This document shows positions 1-7,724 of a DNA stretch of 64,000 nt, piece after piece. Position numbers and translations under genes: made by a program. The notes beneath the pieces are model-generated. The model did no database searches. It saw nothing but the letters and a program-made list of their open reading frames with translations, and had not been told where the DNA came from. The first letter of the stretch is position 1. Each line of letters opens with the position of its first letter. Source of the DNA: Candidatus Curtissbacteria bacterium RIFCSPHIGHO2_01_FULL_41_11 (GTDB taxonomy: Bacteria; Patescibacteriota; Microgenomatia; Curtissbacterales; GWA2-41-24); the NCBI GenBank assembly GCA_001776335.1, contig MFAZ01000043.1, forward strand, positions 1-64,000, in the 5' to 3' direction.

Positions 1-521
1 ATTTGGTTACCTGCCGCTGTAACAATAATTGCATCATATGGCGCGTACTTTTGAAGACCTTGTGAACCGTCTCCAATTTCAACATGAACATTGTCGCACT
101 CTAAATTTTTGAGAGTTTTAGCTGCTTTATCTGCAAGTCTCCCGATAATTTCAATTGTATAAACCTTTTTTGCAAGATGCGAAAGGATCGCTGCCTGGAA
201 GCCGGAACCCGTGCCGACTTCCAAAACTTTTTCGCGGCCCTTTAATTCCAATGCTTGCGTCATGACTGCAACCAATGAAGGCTGGCTGATTGTTTGTCCT
301 TCTCCTATTGGCAGAGGAACATCCAAATAGGCATCTTTTCGATAATTTGCAAGAACAAACTTGTGCCTTGGAACTTTCCTAAAAGCGCTAATTACTCTTG
401 AATCCGTGACACCCAGAGGTTTAATGTAATTTTCAATAAGCGAAGCTTTTCTGCGAATGAGCGAAGCTTTTCTGCGAATGAGCTCTGTCTGTTGCTTCTT
501 GTAGTTTTTTTGACTTTTCAT
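1..521 (-). CDS. pcm: Protein-L-isoaspartate O-methyltransferase, C-terminus outside window
   Basis: This is the first 173 codons of a SAM-dependent methyltransferase that repairs isoaspartyl residues in aged proteins. The GQTISQP block (about residue 75) and the SAM-binding motif LEVGTGSGFQAA (about residues 100-111) are the family hallmarks, followed by a VYTIEI strand-2 acidic end. The frame is open to the window edge, so the C-terminal half is missing. The start is the ATG at 519-521, one base beyond the stop of the upstream HPF-like gene, which implies coupled translation. The N-terminal extension holds a tandem LIRRKAS LIRRKAS repeat made by a 21-bp duplication. Family assignment is firm. 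Confidence 0.88.
   Translation of the reverse strand, partial: MKSQKNYKKQQTELIRRKASLIRRKASLIENYIKPLGVTDSRVISAFRKVPRHKFVLANYRKDAYLDVPLPIGEGQTISQPSLVAVMTQALELKGREKVLEVGTGSGFQAAILSHLAKKVYTIEIIGRLADKAAKTLKNLECDNVHVEIGDGSQGLQKYAPYDAIIVTAAGNQ
440..481. repeat. 21-bp perfect tandem duplication inside pcm
   Basis: Two identical 21-bp units lie head to tail at 440-460 and 461-481, each containing CGAAGCTTTTCTGCGAATGA. They keep the reading frame and encode two LIRRKAS units in the N-terminal extension before the methyltransferase fold. Exact identity suggests recent slippage. Confidence 0.9.
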
Positions 522-522
522 T

Positions 523-876
523 TTACTGGCCAAAATATTGGCGGATGGAATCATGCCGAAAATACCGGCTGTCGTTTGTAAAATGTTTACCTTTATACGT
601 ACATAATTCTTTAAAAAGGCGTTCGAATGCATTCTTAACTTCTTCTTCGGGATAAAATCCAATAAAATGTGCGTATAAGTGTTTCTTGGGTACGGAAAGA
701 GAAACAGATCCATCAAAATAATTTCTCCTTTTGTTTCTTTTGATTACAAGTTTAATCAAGCCAAGATTAGGGTTAAGATGCGGCAGGCGATATTTCAGCT
801 TTTCTACGTTCCTCTCAATAGCTTCCCAAAGAGAACTTGAAACTTGATAATGTTTTGTAGTTACACAAAGATTCAT
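523..876 (-). CDS. Ribosome hibernation-promoting factor / RaiA-like protein
   Basis: A 117-residue protein whose pattern fits the short S30AE (HPF/RaiA) family: an N-terminal strand (TTKHYQVSS), a helix with a conserved LEK-like stretch (ERNVEKLKYRLP), basic strands (KLVIKRNKRR), a strand with LSVPKKHLYAH, and a second helix (EEVKNAFERLFKEL) followed by a basic tail. Members bind the 30S decoding channel and silence ribosomes in stationary phase. It sits between hsp20 (8 bp upstream) and pcm (1 bp downstream), a reasonable stress-survival operon. No Shine-Dalgarno is visible before the ATG. The match is by pattern only, so the family call is moderately sure. Confidence 0.62.
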   Translation of the reverse strand: MNLCVTTKHYQVSSSLWEAIERNVEKLKYRLPHLNPNLGLIKLVIKRNKRRNYFDGSVSLSVPKKHLYAHFIGFYPEEEVKNAFERLFKELCTYKGKHFTNDSRYFRHDSIRQYFGQ

Positions 877-884
877 ATGCTTTT

Positions 885-1292
885 TCAGTCAGTTTTAACG
901 GCAATTTTTTTAGGCTTTGATTCCGGTATTTTTGCAAATGTTACCGTCATCACACCATTTTTTGCCTCAGCTTTAGGTTCCTTGTTTGGGTCAATTTCTC
1001 CCAGAACCAAGACGCGGTAAGAAAAGGACGTTGACGCTTTGCGGTAATATTTTTTTCCTGCCTTTTCCTCTTCTGTCTTCTCGCCCATGATGGTCAATAT
1101 CCCTTTGTTGAATGTGACATCGACATTTTTGGGCTCTATGCCGGGAACTGCCGCTTCCACATAAACGTTCTTGTCGTCTTCGGAAATTGAAAGCCCGCTA
1201 ATTGTTGTAGCTGTCGGCAACAAGTCTTCCTCTAATTCTTCAAAAAGAGTCGGGAATCCCCACATAGATCTTGGTACTAAATAGCCATTCAT
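885..1292 (-). CDS. Small heat shock protein, Hsp20/alpha-crystallin family
   Basis: A 135-residue ATP-independent holdase chaperone. The alpha-crystallin domain covers about residues 30-135, with AAVPGIEPKNVDVTFNKG and GVMTVTFAK near the C-terminus as typical strands; the usual A-x-x-x-n-GvL signature is represented by AKNGVMTV. The last residues (PKKIAVKT) correspond to the C-terminal tail. An unusually strong Shine-Dalgarno, GGAGGTGA, lies 5 nt before the ATG, among the best in the window, indicating high translation. It heads the coupled hsp20-hpf-pcm group. Confidence 0.92.
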   Translation of the reverse strand: MNGYLVPRSMWGFPTLFEELEEDLLPTATTISGLSISEDDKNVYVEAAVPGIEPKNVDVTFNKGILTIMGEKTEEEKAGKKYYRKASTSFSYRVLVLGEIDPNKEPKAEAKNGVMTVTFAKIPESKPKKIAVKTD

Positions 1293-1298
1293 TTATGT

Positions 1299-1598
1299 TC
1301 ACCTCCTCTCGAATGCGTTTGACGTGGTTTTGTTTGGATTTGACGAGAGAAGTAAGAAAATTTGTCCAACTAATGATTTTTGAAATATCCCTTTTATGAT
1401 TCTTGTTGTGGCTGTCAGTTTTGGCTCTAACAATAAACGAGCTTCCTCAAAATTGTAGCTTGGCAAAAATGTAGAATTACTTACTAAAATTGTTTTTCCC
1501 ATTTTAACTGTGCTGAAGTTATCACTTTCGGCAACTATATTCTGTGCTCTATTTAACATGTGGCTGGTATCTTTAAACACATTATAAACGTGTTTCAA
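1299..1598 (-). CDS. Unrecognised 99-residue ORF, doubtful
   Basis: An open frame of 99 codons directly upstream of hsp20, starting at a TTG with no Shine-Dalgarno and ending in the TGA that forms part of the hsp20 ribosome binding site. An internal ATG at 1559 is an alternative start. No family, signal peptide or membrane segment is recognised. If it is not a gene, then 1293-1637 is a 345-bp noncoding leader for hsp20; I see no CIRCE-type dyad in it. Confidence 0.3.
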   Translation of the reverse strand: MKHVYNVFKDTSHMLNRAQNIVAESDNFSTVKMGKTILVSNSTFLPSYNFEEARLLLEPKLTATTRIIKGIFQKSLVGQIFLLLSSNPNKTTSNAFERR

Positions 1599-1637
1599 AT
1601 CACAGAAATTTGTTCGCCTTTAGATTAAATTTGGAGA

Positions 1638-1994
1638 GTGATAAAAAAGATTAAGGAAGGCGAATATAGACTTTTTGAAACAGAAACTCGAACTCGGTTG
1701 ATAATTTTAGACGGTCAGGGGCAATTCGTTTGGTCCCTTAGTAAAAAAATTGGTGAAGTTTTGGTTAAATCAAAGAAGAAATACAAAACAGATAAGACTA
1801 TCGCTCGGGGGTATTTTCGAGTGTACGAGGTTCTTGGCGAACCGGGATTAACTGATTCATTTCATTTTGAGGTTTGCGTGGGGCATGGCCAATGGCAGGG
1901 GTATCTCTTACCAAAAGGATTCCCCAATAATGGTGGCGAAGGGCGAATTATCCCAACAAAAGAGGTCATCTCTAAAGGTACTTGTAATTGTTGA
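1638..1994 (+). CDS. Hypothetical protein, 118 residues
   Basis: I do not recognise this small soluble protein. It begins at GTG (an in-frame stop lies 12 bp upstream, so the choice is GTG at 1638 or ATT at 1629); GGAGA abuts the GTG, too close for a normal ribosome binding site. The body has alternating strands, an aromatic/Gly-rich segment near residues 75-95 (FHFEVCVGHGQWQGYLLPKG) and ends in CNC. It is convergent with the Crp-like regulator, 2 bp from that gene's stop, and divergent from the hsp20 block. Confidence 0.55.
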   Translation: MIKKIKEGEYRLFETETRTRLIILDGQGQFVWSLSKKIGEVLVKSKKKYKTDKTIARGYFRVYEVLGEPGLTDSFHFEVCVGHGQWQGYLLPKGFPNNGGEGRIIPTKEVISKGTCNC

Positions 1995-1996
1995 AA

Positions 1997-2668
1997 TCAA
2001 CTTTCCAAGTTCAATAATTCTTTTTGCAACTTACTAATTTTGGGAATAAGGAATTTGTGATTTTTTACCTGAATTATTTGTCTTCTTATAAGATCTTCTA
2101 TCTGACGACTAACAGATTCTCTATTTAATGCAACCGAGTCGGCTATATCTTTGTGCGTGATAGGAGCGTCTATTAAAACTCCATCCTCTGTCTTTTGTCC
2201 AAATCTTTCAGCTAAAAATGACAATCTGGCAATTACTCTTGCAGGTCCTCCATGAGTTTCCAAATTGTCCAGACGGTTTACAAAAACATTCAAAAGATCA
2301 ATCAGTTTTTGGTCCAGGGCAACAGAAAAGTAAGGATCTCTTCTTAGTTGCCCTAAAAAAACTTTTGCCTCTGTTTTGCGGCACACCACCTCGTCCATTG
2401 CCTCATAATAAGCGTCTCTATGAATTTTTTTTAACACAAAAAGAAGAGGGAAAAGTTCTCCTTTTTTATAGATAACGTGGAGTTTTTCTCTACCTGATTC
2501 TGTTAGATAATAAACGCGAACGTGGCCCTTTTCGATGTAGTAAATACCGCCGGGATTAATATCGGGTCTTAATATAAGTTGGCCTTTTTTAAACCGATAT
2601 TGTTTGCCCGTTAGGAAAAACTCATCAAAGCTTACAATCTTACTTTTGAACCCTTTCAAACAAAGCAA
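1997..2668 (-). CDS. Crp/Fnr-family transcriptional regulator
   Basis: A 223-residue regulator: a cyclic-nucleotide-binding-like beta roll at about residues 15-115 (RFKKGQLILRP, YYIEKGHVRVYYL), a dimerisation helix at about 118-140, and a winged helix-turn-helix at about 165-215 (THKDIADSVALNRESVSRQIEDL recognition region). No [4Fe-4S] cysteine cluster of the FNR type is evident, so the effector is unknown. The start is a TTG. It lies 48 bp downstream of the fused MFS/spermidine-synthase-like gene, on the same strand, which may or may not be its target. Confidence 0.85.
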   Translation of the reverse strand: MLCLKGFKSKIVSFDEFFLTGKQYRFKKGQLILRPDINPGGIYYIEKGHVRVYYLTESGREKLHVIYKKGELFPLLFVLKKIHRDAYYEAMDEVVCRKTEAKVFLGQLRRDPYFSVALDQKLIDLLNVFVNRLDNLETHGGPARVIARLSFLAERFGQKTEDGVLIDAPITHKDIADSVALNRESVSRQIEDLIRRQIIQVKNHKFLIPKISKLQKELLNLES

Positions 2669-2716
2669 TTTTAAACCTTTGGTTAGCGAAAGGGAAATAT
2701 ATTCAAATGTTTTAGT

Positions 2717-4996
2717 TTATCGACCAACTTTTATCGAGTCAATAAATTTTTGAGAATTTTCCACCTTTGTGAGGTCTGGTGAGTTCGTGAACGTTTTCCT
2801 TAACAGGAAATACTCTGTATTTGGTTCGTTGTCTGTTATCGGCTTTGCTTTTTGGATAAGTCTTGTCAGATCTTCCCTATCCCCTATCAAAAGAGTCGGA
2901 ATTTCATTTATTGTGAAGTCCTGGTAAATTTCCGCTAAATCTTTGGCCGGTTTTGAGCTTGATCGGAAATTTGAAAATTTTATCTCATCCATTTTAATCT
3001 GTTCGAATGAACCTTCGAGAAAAAGTCCGCCCGTACTTTGCGGCGATTTGAAAACCAGAACGTGCGGAAAGACCTCGGTAAAACTTTTGATTGCCATTGA
3101 TATATCGTCTTGTCTTGATCCAAACCAGATCCATTGGCTAACTATCCCGCCCGGTCTAAGTTTTTTAGCAATCTCCGCGTAAAAATCTATTGAATATAAA
3201 ACCGTGGTACCCGCAGCATTAAATGGTGGAGGCGGATCAATTGTAACAATGTCATATTTTTTCTTTGTTAAAAAGACATAATTGCGACCATCGTTAATTA
3301 TTATTTTTCCTTTTGGATTGCTCAATACCTCATTTGAATCTGTGTGGAAGAGAGTAAATGCATCAATAACAGAAGGCACGAGTTCTACGACATCGGTTGG
3401 AATATCATGAGTTAAGCTGGACCTGAAAGTTGTCCCCATACCAAATGCTATTACTAAAACATCTTTTGGATTTCGGTGCAGAAGTATCGGGATATGTGCC
3501 ATTAACTTTGTTTCTCCTACTCTCCCAGTTGTCGGAACTCCATCCAAGAACAAATTTTGGTCGAGATTTTTTTCGTCACGATAGGCAAAAACCGATGCAA
3601 CTTCATCTTCTTCGAAGAGGTAGTTAATTCCTTTTTCTTGTGCCCAATTAATTCGCCATTGAGTGACATTTTCGTTTAAAGAGTTCCTTTTGAAACCAAA
3701 TAGCCAAGCTGTAAAAATTAACATGATAATTGTCAGGGCAAATACAGGTATTTTAAATTTAGACTTTTGCTCTTTTGAGACAAAAAGAGCTGCTATTAAA
3801 AAATTTAGGATTGATAATAGAATGACACTTTGAGAAGATCCGATTTTTGGCAAGAAGAAAAAGCTTGTGAGAAATCCTCCGGCAATGCTGCCTATGGTAT
3901 TTGCAAAGTAACTTAGACCAACCAATTTGCCTAAGTGCTCTTTTTTTGCGATAAGTGCAATTACCGCTGGAAAGGTGAGTCCCATAAATATGGTTGCAGG
4001 TAAAAGAACAACAAGTACCATTAGGTTTTTGTTGATTGCAATTTGGTTCGATGTCAGATAAACCGTCCCTAGCGCAAAAAACCCAATTGCAAACTCGCAA
4101 AATGCAAAGGCCAGGAAGTTACTTTTTATGATTTTTGCATAATTTTTATAAAATAAACTTCCTATAGCTATTCCCAATAAATAAAGCGCCAAAATTTCAC
4201 TAAAGGCGTAGACCACGGTTCCTACGGTCGGAGTTAATATTCGTGTCCAAAGGACTTCGTAGGCTATTGAGATCAGACCCGAAAGTGAGAATGCCAAAAT
4301 TACGGTGGAAGTTTTTGGTGTTAATAATTTTAAAAAGTCTGTTTGTGAATTTATTTTGATTGTGGATTTAATTTCCGGTACTTTTATAGTCTTTGCAACT
4401 GCGCCTATTAAAAAATTAATCAAAGCCGCAAAAATTAATGTGGTTTTCAGTCCGAATAACTCAATTAAGATAAAGGCGCTTAGAAGTACGCCCAGGACCG
4501 CTCCAAATGTATTGACTGCGTAAAGAATGCTAACTGCGTTTTGGGGGCGGTTTTTTAAAAGATTTAGATGTTTGGTTAAAGTGGGTAGTGTTGCTCCCAT
4601 TAAAAAAGTCGGAATAATTAAAACCAGGATTGTGAAGAGGAATTTGATAAAAAGTAAAACAAAATCCTGCGAACTTCCATCAGAAAACAGAGCATAAATA
4701 TTTTTGATTTGGGGAATTAAAAATAGGGTTAGAAGGCTGAATAAACCTATTAAAATTTCTAAGTTAGAATAAACTTTCAGGAGCTTTTTACCATTTGAGT
4801 TGTCTACAAATTTGCCAAAAGTGAGACTGCCAATTGCAAGTCCACCTAAAAATGCGGCGATGACAGCAACTATGGAGTTTGTAGTCGAACCAAAAATTAA
4901 AACTAAATAACGTATCCAAACTATTTCGTAGATAAGACCAGCAGCTCCTGACAGAAAAAATAAAAGGTAGATTATTTTTGGAGACCTAGGTTGCAT
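2717..4996 (-). CDS. Fused membrane domain / spermidine-synthase-like protein
   Basis: A 759-residue protein with about 12-14 hydrophobic segments in residues 1-425 (opening LSGAAGLIYEIVWIRYL, repeated as SGLISIAYEVLWTRIL near 235, the internal duplication typical of this family) followed by a cytosolic spermidine-synthase fold at about 450-740. The nucleotide-binding stretch VLVIAFGMGTT, an acidic VELVPSV and NDGRNYV fit the aminopropyltransferase fold, but the usual catalytic D-x-x-D-P is DPPPPF, so polyamine synthesis is not assured. Family members are annotated 'fused MFS/spermidine synthase'; substrates are mostly unknown. Confidence 0.82.
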   Translation of the reverse strand: MQPRSPKIIYLLFFLSGAAGLIYEIVWIRYLVLIFGSTTNSIVAVIAAFLGGLAIGSLTFGKFVDNSNGKKLLKVYSNLEILIGLFSLLTLFLIPQIKNIYALFSDGSSQDFVLLFIKFLFTILVLIIPTFLMGATLPTLTKHLNLLKNRPQNAVSILYAVNTFGAVLGVLLSAFILIELFGLKTTLIFAALINFLIGAVAKTIKVPEIKSTIKINSQTDFLKLLTPKTSTVILAFSLSGLISIAYEVLWTRILTPTVGTVVYAFSEILALYLLGIAIGSLFYKNYAKIIKSNFLAFAFCEFAIGFFALGTVYLTSNQIAINKNLMVLVVLLPATIFMGLTFPAVIALIAKKEHLGKLVGLSYFANTIGSIAGGFLTSFFFLPKIGSSQSVILLSILNFLIAALFVSKEQKSKFKIPVFALTIIMLIFTAWLFGFKRNSLNENVTQWRINWAQEKGINYLFEEDEVASVFAYRDEKNLDQNLFLDGVPTTGRVGETKLMAHIPILLHRNPKDVLVIAFGMGTTFRSSLTHDIPTDVVELVPSVIDAFTLFHTDSNEVLSNPKGKIIINDGRNYVFLTKKKYDIVTIDPPPPFNAAGTTVLYSIDFYAEIAKKLRPGGIVSQWIWFGSRQDDISMAIKSFTEVFPHVLVFKSPQSTGGLFLEGSFEQIKMDEIKFSNFRSSSKPAKDLAEIYQDFTINEIPTLLIGDREDLTRLIQKAKPITDNEPNTEYFLLRKTFTNSPDLTKVENSQKFIDSIKVGR

Positions 4997-5045
4997 TACG
5001 TAATTCTGCTTTTTGATAAACTTCCGAGTTTACATGAGCGAGTAG

Positions 5046-5107
5046 ATACTTCAGTCCCCCGAAGTATGTATTCGTTCTTTCGCATTCATCCGAGGACTAA
5101 CAGTCCT
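5046..5107. other. Two hairpins in the leader of the fused membrane protein gene
   Basis: The 188-bp spacer between the ZIP gene and the fused spermidine-synthase-like gene contains two perfect inverted repeats: ATACTTC/GAAGTAT (5046-5052 and 5061-5067, 8-nt loop rich in C) and AGGACT/AGTCCT (5093-5098 and 5102-5107, 3-nt loop). Read on the minus strand both lie in the probable 5' untranslated region about 50-110 nt before the ATG. No run of T follows either, so they are not ordinary terminators. Function unknown. Confidence 0.5.
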
Positions 5108-5184
5108 GGGTGTTCTGCGAGCAAATATAAACTTCACTAAACCGAATACAGCTATACATTAGCCTGAAGTAATCTTCAATGAAT

Positions 5185-5949
5185 TTAGCTATGCTCCACT
5201 AAAGTGACTGTGATATAAACAACGATTATACCAAGAACCACTAAAAAACTTTCAATAGCCGCAAAACCCTTTCTTTTTTCATGATGAATCTCCGGAATTA
5301 AATCCGAAGATGCAATATAAATAAAAAATCCAGCAGTTAGAGCAATGAATATAGGCAGATAGCCTGCCAAAATATCTCCTAAGATATAAGTACCCACCGC
5401 ACCAATAAATGCTACAGCAGCACTGGTAATATTGACCAAAATTATTTTCTTCCTCGAAAGTCCTTTATGAAGCATAAGACCAAAATCTCCAACTTCCTGG
5501 GGCAACTCGTGGGCTAAAACCGCCAGAGCAGTTACAATGCCGAGAGGTATATTTACTGTAAAAGTAGCGGCAATAATGACACCATCTATAAAATTATGCA
5601 TAGTATCACTGATAATAATTAAGGGCAGTGTGGATTTAGAATCATTATCTTCTTCGTGATACTGCTCATGGTGGTGAAACCAATGAATAGAACGCTCCAA
5701 GAAAAAAAATAAAACCAAACCCGCAAGCGTCCAAAAAAAGATATCTATTTTTGCTTTTTCTCCTTGCTGAAGTGCCTCCGGCAAAAGATCAAAAAACGCT
5801 GTCCCAAGCAAAACTCCGGCAGCAAAAGAAGCAAGAAAATGAGAAATTTTAAGTGCAAGTTTTTCGCGGGAAAGCAAAATAATTCCCCCGGCAAGAGCAA
5901 TAATACTTCCTATAAAAGTAAACAATAAAATGTATGCTAAAGTTGACAT
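5185..5949 (-). CDS. ZIP-family divalent metal transporter
   Basis: A 254-residue inner-membrane importer of zinc or iron-type divalent cations. Eight membrane segments can be drawn. The binuclear metal site is present: HNFIDG at 118-123 on TM4 and HELPQEVGDF at 147-156 on TM5. A His/acid-rich loop (HWFHHHEQYHEED, about 89-101) between TM3 and TM4 is the expected variable metal-sensing loop. The gene is preceded by a long noncoding region with a 26-bp dyad 68 bp upstream that may be its operator. Confidence 0.92.
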   Translation of the reverse strand: MSTLAYILLFTFIGSIIALAGGIILLSREKLALKISHFLASFAAGVLLGTAFFDLLPEALQQGEKAKIDIFFWTLAGLVLFFFLERSIHWFHHHEQYHEEDNDSKSTLPLIIISDTMHNFIDGVIIAATFTVNIPLGIVTALAVLAHELPQEVGDFGLMLHKGLSRKKIILVNITSAAVAFIGAVGTYILGDILAGYLPIFIALTAGFFIYIASSDLIPEIHHEKRKGFAAIESFLVVLGIIVVYITVTLVEHS

Positions 5950-6016
5950 TTTTTACGGAGTCCAGATAATTCCAAACTGTGACATTTTGGAGGTTTTGAA
6001 TCCATATTTTTCAACT

Positions 6017-6042
6017 AAAGTATATCATTATTGATATCCTTT
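6017..6042. promoter_or_regulatory. 26-bp dyad upstream of the ZIP transporter, candidate operator
   Basis: The half-sites AAAG-T-ATATCA and TGATAT-C-CTTT flank a TTAT centre; 10 of 11 paired positions are complementary. The dyad is centred about 80 bp before the ZIP start codon. Its size and AT-rich symmetry resemble binding sites of dimeric metal-responsive repressors (Fur, Zur, MntR or ArsR classes), but it does not match a consensus I can name. Operator function is inferred from position and symmetry. Confidence 0.4.
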
Positions 6043-6108
6043 AGCCTGGAATACTAAGAAACTGCATTTGTTGCAAGAAGAATTGGAAGAAAAATCACGA
6101 TCTGCAAC

Positions 6109-6243
6109 TTAAGCTATTTTTCCATTCATATATTTAGTAACTATATCTGTAAGAATTCCTTTATCTAGCTGAAAGAAGTCAAAGTGTTCGAATAAAGGTT
6201 TAGTAAACTTTTCTACAATTTCTACTGGGGCCTGCCGGCAGGC
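6109..6243 (-). pseudogene. Possible 3' remnant of a decayed gene
   Basis: In the 347-bp gap between the 475-residue membrane protein and ZIP genes, the minus strand holds an open frame ending at a TAA (6109-6111) that reads like a protein C-terminus (VEIVEKFTKPLFEHFDFF followed by about 20 more residues). It has no start codon: the frame enters from the GCCTGCCGGCAGGC palindrome and is stopped shortly beyond. No family is recognised. The rest of the gap (5950-6108) contains only the dyad. Confidence 0.28.
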
Positions 6244-6269
6244 AAGGCCGAGGGCTTTAGTGCCCTCGG
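6230..6269. repeat. GCCTGCCGGCAGGC palindrome plus adjacent GC-rich hairpin
   Basis: A perfect 14-bp palindrome at 6230-6243 is followed by an 8-bp inverted repeat, CCGAGGGC/GCCCTCGG (6248-6255 and 6262-6269, loop TTTAGT). The same palindrome core, extended to 20 bp, occurs inside miaB at 35458-35477. The GC-rich hairpin lies just 3' of the 475-residue membrane protein gene and could end its transcript, but no T-tract follows. Confidence 0.7.
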
Positions 6270-6296
6270 AAGTTTATGAAATGGCCGATCTAATCT

Positions 6297-7724
6297 TTAC
6301 AGCCCCGTGGTAAGAGGCTGGGATAGAATCCAAAGACCAAGAGTGGTGTAAATTACCATTAATGCCAGCATTGGGAATTGACTTATCAGGGCCTTTTGCC
6401 CAGAAGGGTAAATCTTTAAGGAAACTAAATGTGCAAGGAAGACGGCAACGACGTGCCCCAAAAGAATGACCAAAACTTGAGAGTGCCATACAAAATTGGC
6501 GCCAACGATTCCGATATTTGGTGTAAAGTTAGCAGTCTTAAATAGATTCCAGCCGAATCCAAATGGATCCGAAACCAAACGAATAATATTTTGACCTTCA
6601 GTTAAAAGTAGTGTGTAATAGTGGGCGATATTATATACCAGAGCAATCGGAATCAAGGAGAAGGCAAATTCCCTAGCAAGTTCTAAAATAGTCTGCCTAG
6701 TACCAGTGATTACTTTCGCTATTGCAATGAGTATCAAATAGATGTACAGGAATATTATAGGTGCTGCTGCAAGACCAAGTGTTTTAACTACTTGAAATGT
6801 TAAAAGCGAATTTTCTCCAAGAAGACTTCCAATTACAGTCTCTAAGCGGTAAGAAAGTCTCAACCAAGGGAGAGTCGAGCTGAAACCATCAAAGGCGGTC
6901 GAGGAAAGCATAAAGAGGATAAATACTAAAAGGCTGAAATGTTTTGTCTTGTCTTTTGCTAAACCCACAAAAGGGGGCCTGAGATAAATTTTCCCTGAAT
7001 CGACCTCGACTGGTGCGACTTTGGCAATTAAGCCAAAGAAGACACTGAAGAATTCACAATAAGAAAACCAATTTTTCTTGCCAAATGCAATGGCTCCTGT
7101 CAGGTTTATAAGAGTATATTGTATGATCAAAAGCGAAAGTTTCGCAGGTGTTGTACCACCAGCCAATTCCCACCAAATCAATAAAAAATAAATAATAAGA
7201 GCTGGCCAGTAGCTTAACTTCCGAGGATAGCTAAAAATTCCTCGTGTTTGCTGGCCTGTTAACTTCTCGCCAAGCTCAACTAGTACCCTCCAAGGATTGA
7301 TAATCGACCAAAGATTGCCAAGAAGTGCCGTCAGGTAGGTAAAGCCTAGCAGGAAAACAATCCAGAAGAAAGTCATATTGAAATTTGAGTAGGCGTCGTC
7401 AATGCCCCAAATGCCAGTAAGAACGGTTAAGAAAAAGAAAAAAAGGCTGATTGTTTTTAGTCCTTTAATAAACCAGCTTTTGAACATCAGCCCGGATATT
7501 TCTTGAGATATTTCGAGTTTAGGGTAATTAATCTCTCTTTTGTGCTGATTGAAAAAATAGCCAATAATCAGAAAAGAAACAATAAGAGCAGCTGCCGCCC
7601 CATACAAATAAAGCCAAAAGGGAACGGGTAAATTATAGAGTTGACCAAAGGCGTGGGCAAAGGTTGGTTTGGGAAAAATGAGAAGACTAATAAAGACGGC
7701 TATAAACGCGCCGACCCTCTTCAT
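6297..7724 (-). CDS. Polytopic membrane protein, fenitrothion-hydrolase-like family
   Basis: A 475-residue protein with a signal-like first segment (cleavage plausible after PTFA) and about 11-12 membrane spans. The opening HAFGQLYNLPVPFWLYLYGA after the signal segment matches a family annotated, from one pesticide-degrading isolate, as 'fenitrothion hydrolase'; the physiological role is unknown and no hydrolase motif is visible. Its ATG shares one base with the stop of the cupredoxin-like gene (TAATG), so the two are co-translated and probably form one membrane complex. Conserved His residues near the lumenal ends of spans (HAFG, NIAHYYTLLL, FVWHSQVL) would suit a metal or haem site. Confidence 0.6.
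   Translation of the reverse strand: MKRVGAFIAVFISLLIFPKPTFAHAFGQLYNLPVPFWLYLYGAAAALIVSFLIIGYFFNQHKREINYPKLEISQEISGLMFKSWFIKGLKTISLFFFFLTVLTGIWGIDDAYSNFNMTFFWIVFLLGFTYLTALLGNLWSIINPWRVLVELGEKLTGQQTRGIFSYPRKLSYWPALIIYFLLIWWELAGGTTPAKLSLLIIQYTLINLTGAIAFGKKNWFSYCEFFSVFFGLIAKVAPVEVDSGKIYLRPPFVGLAKDKTKHFSLLVFILFMLSSTAFDGFSSTLPWLRLSYRLETVIGSLLGENSLLTFQVVKTLGLAAAPIIFLYIYLILIAIAKVITGTRQTILELAREFAFSLIPIALVYNIAHYYTLLLTEGQNIIRLVSDPFGFGWNLFKTANFTPNIGIVGANFVWHSQVLVILLGHVVAVFLAHLVSLKIYPSGQKALISQFPMLALMVIYTTLGLWILSQPLTTGL

Noticed and set aside
1293..1637. CIRCE heat-shock operator before hsp20
   Set aside because: No TTAGCACTC/GAGTGCTAA inverted repeat is present.
5046..5107. A T-box or tRNA-like structure
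   Set aside because: No T-box AGGGTGGNACCGCG core, no cloverleaf and no CCA-end pairing segment.
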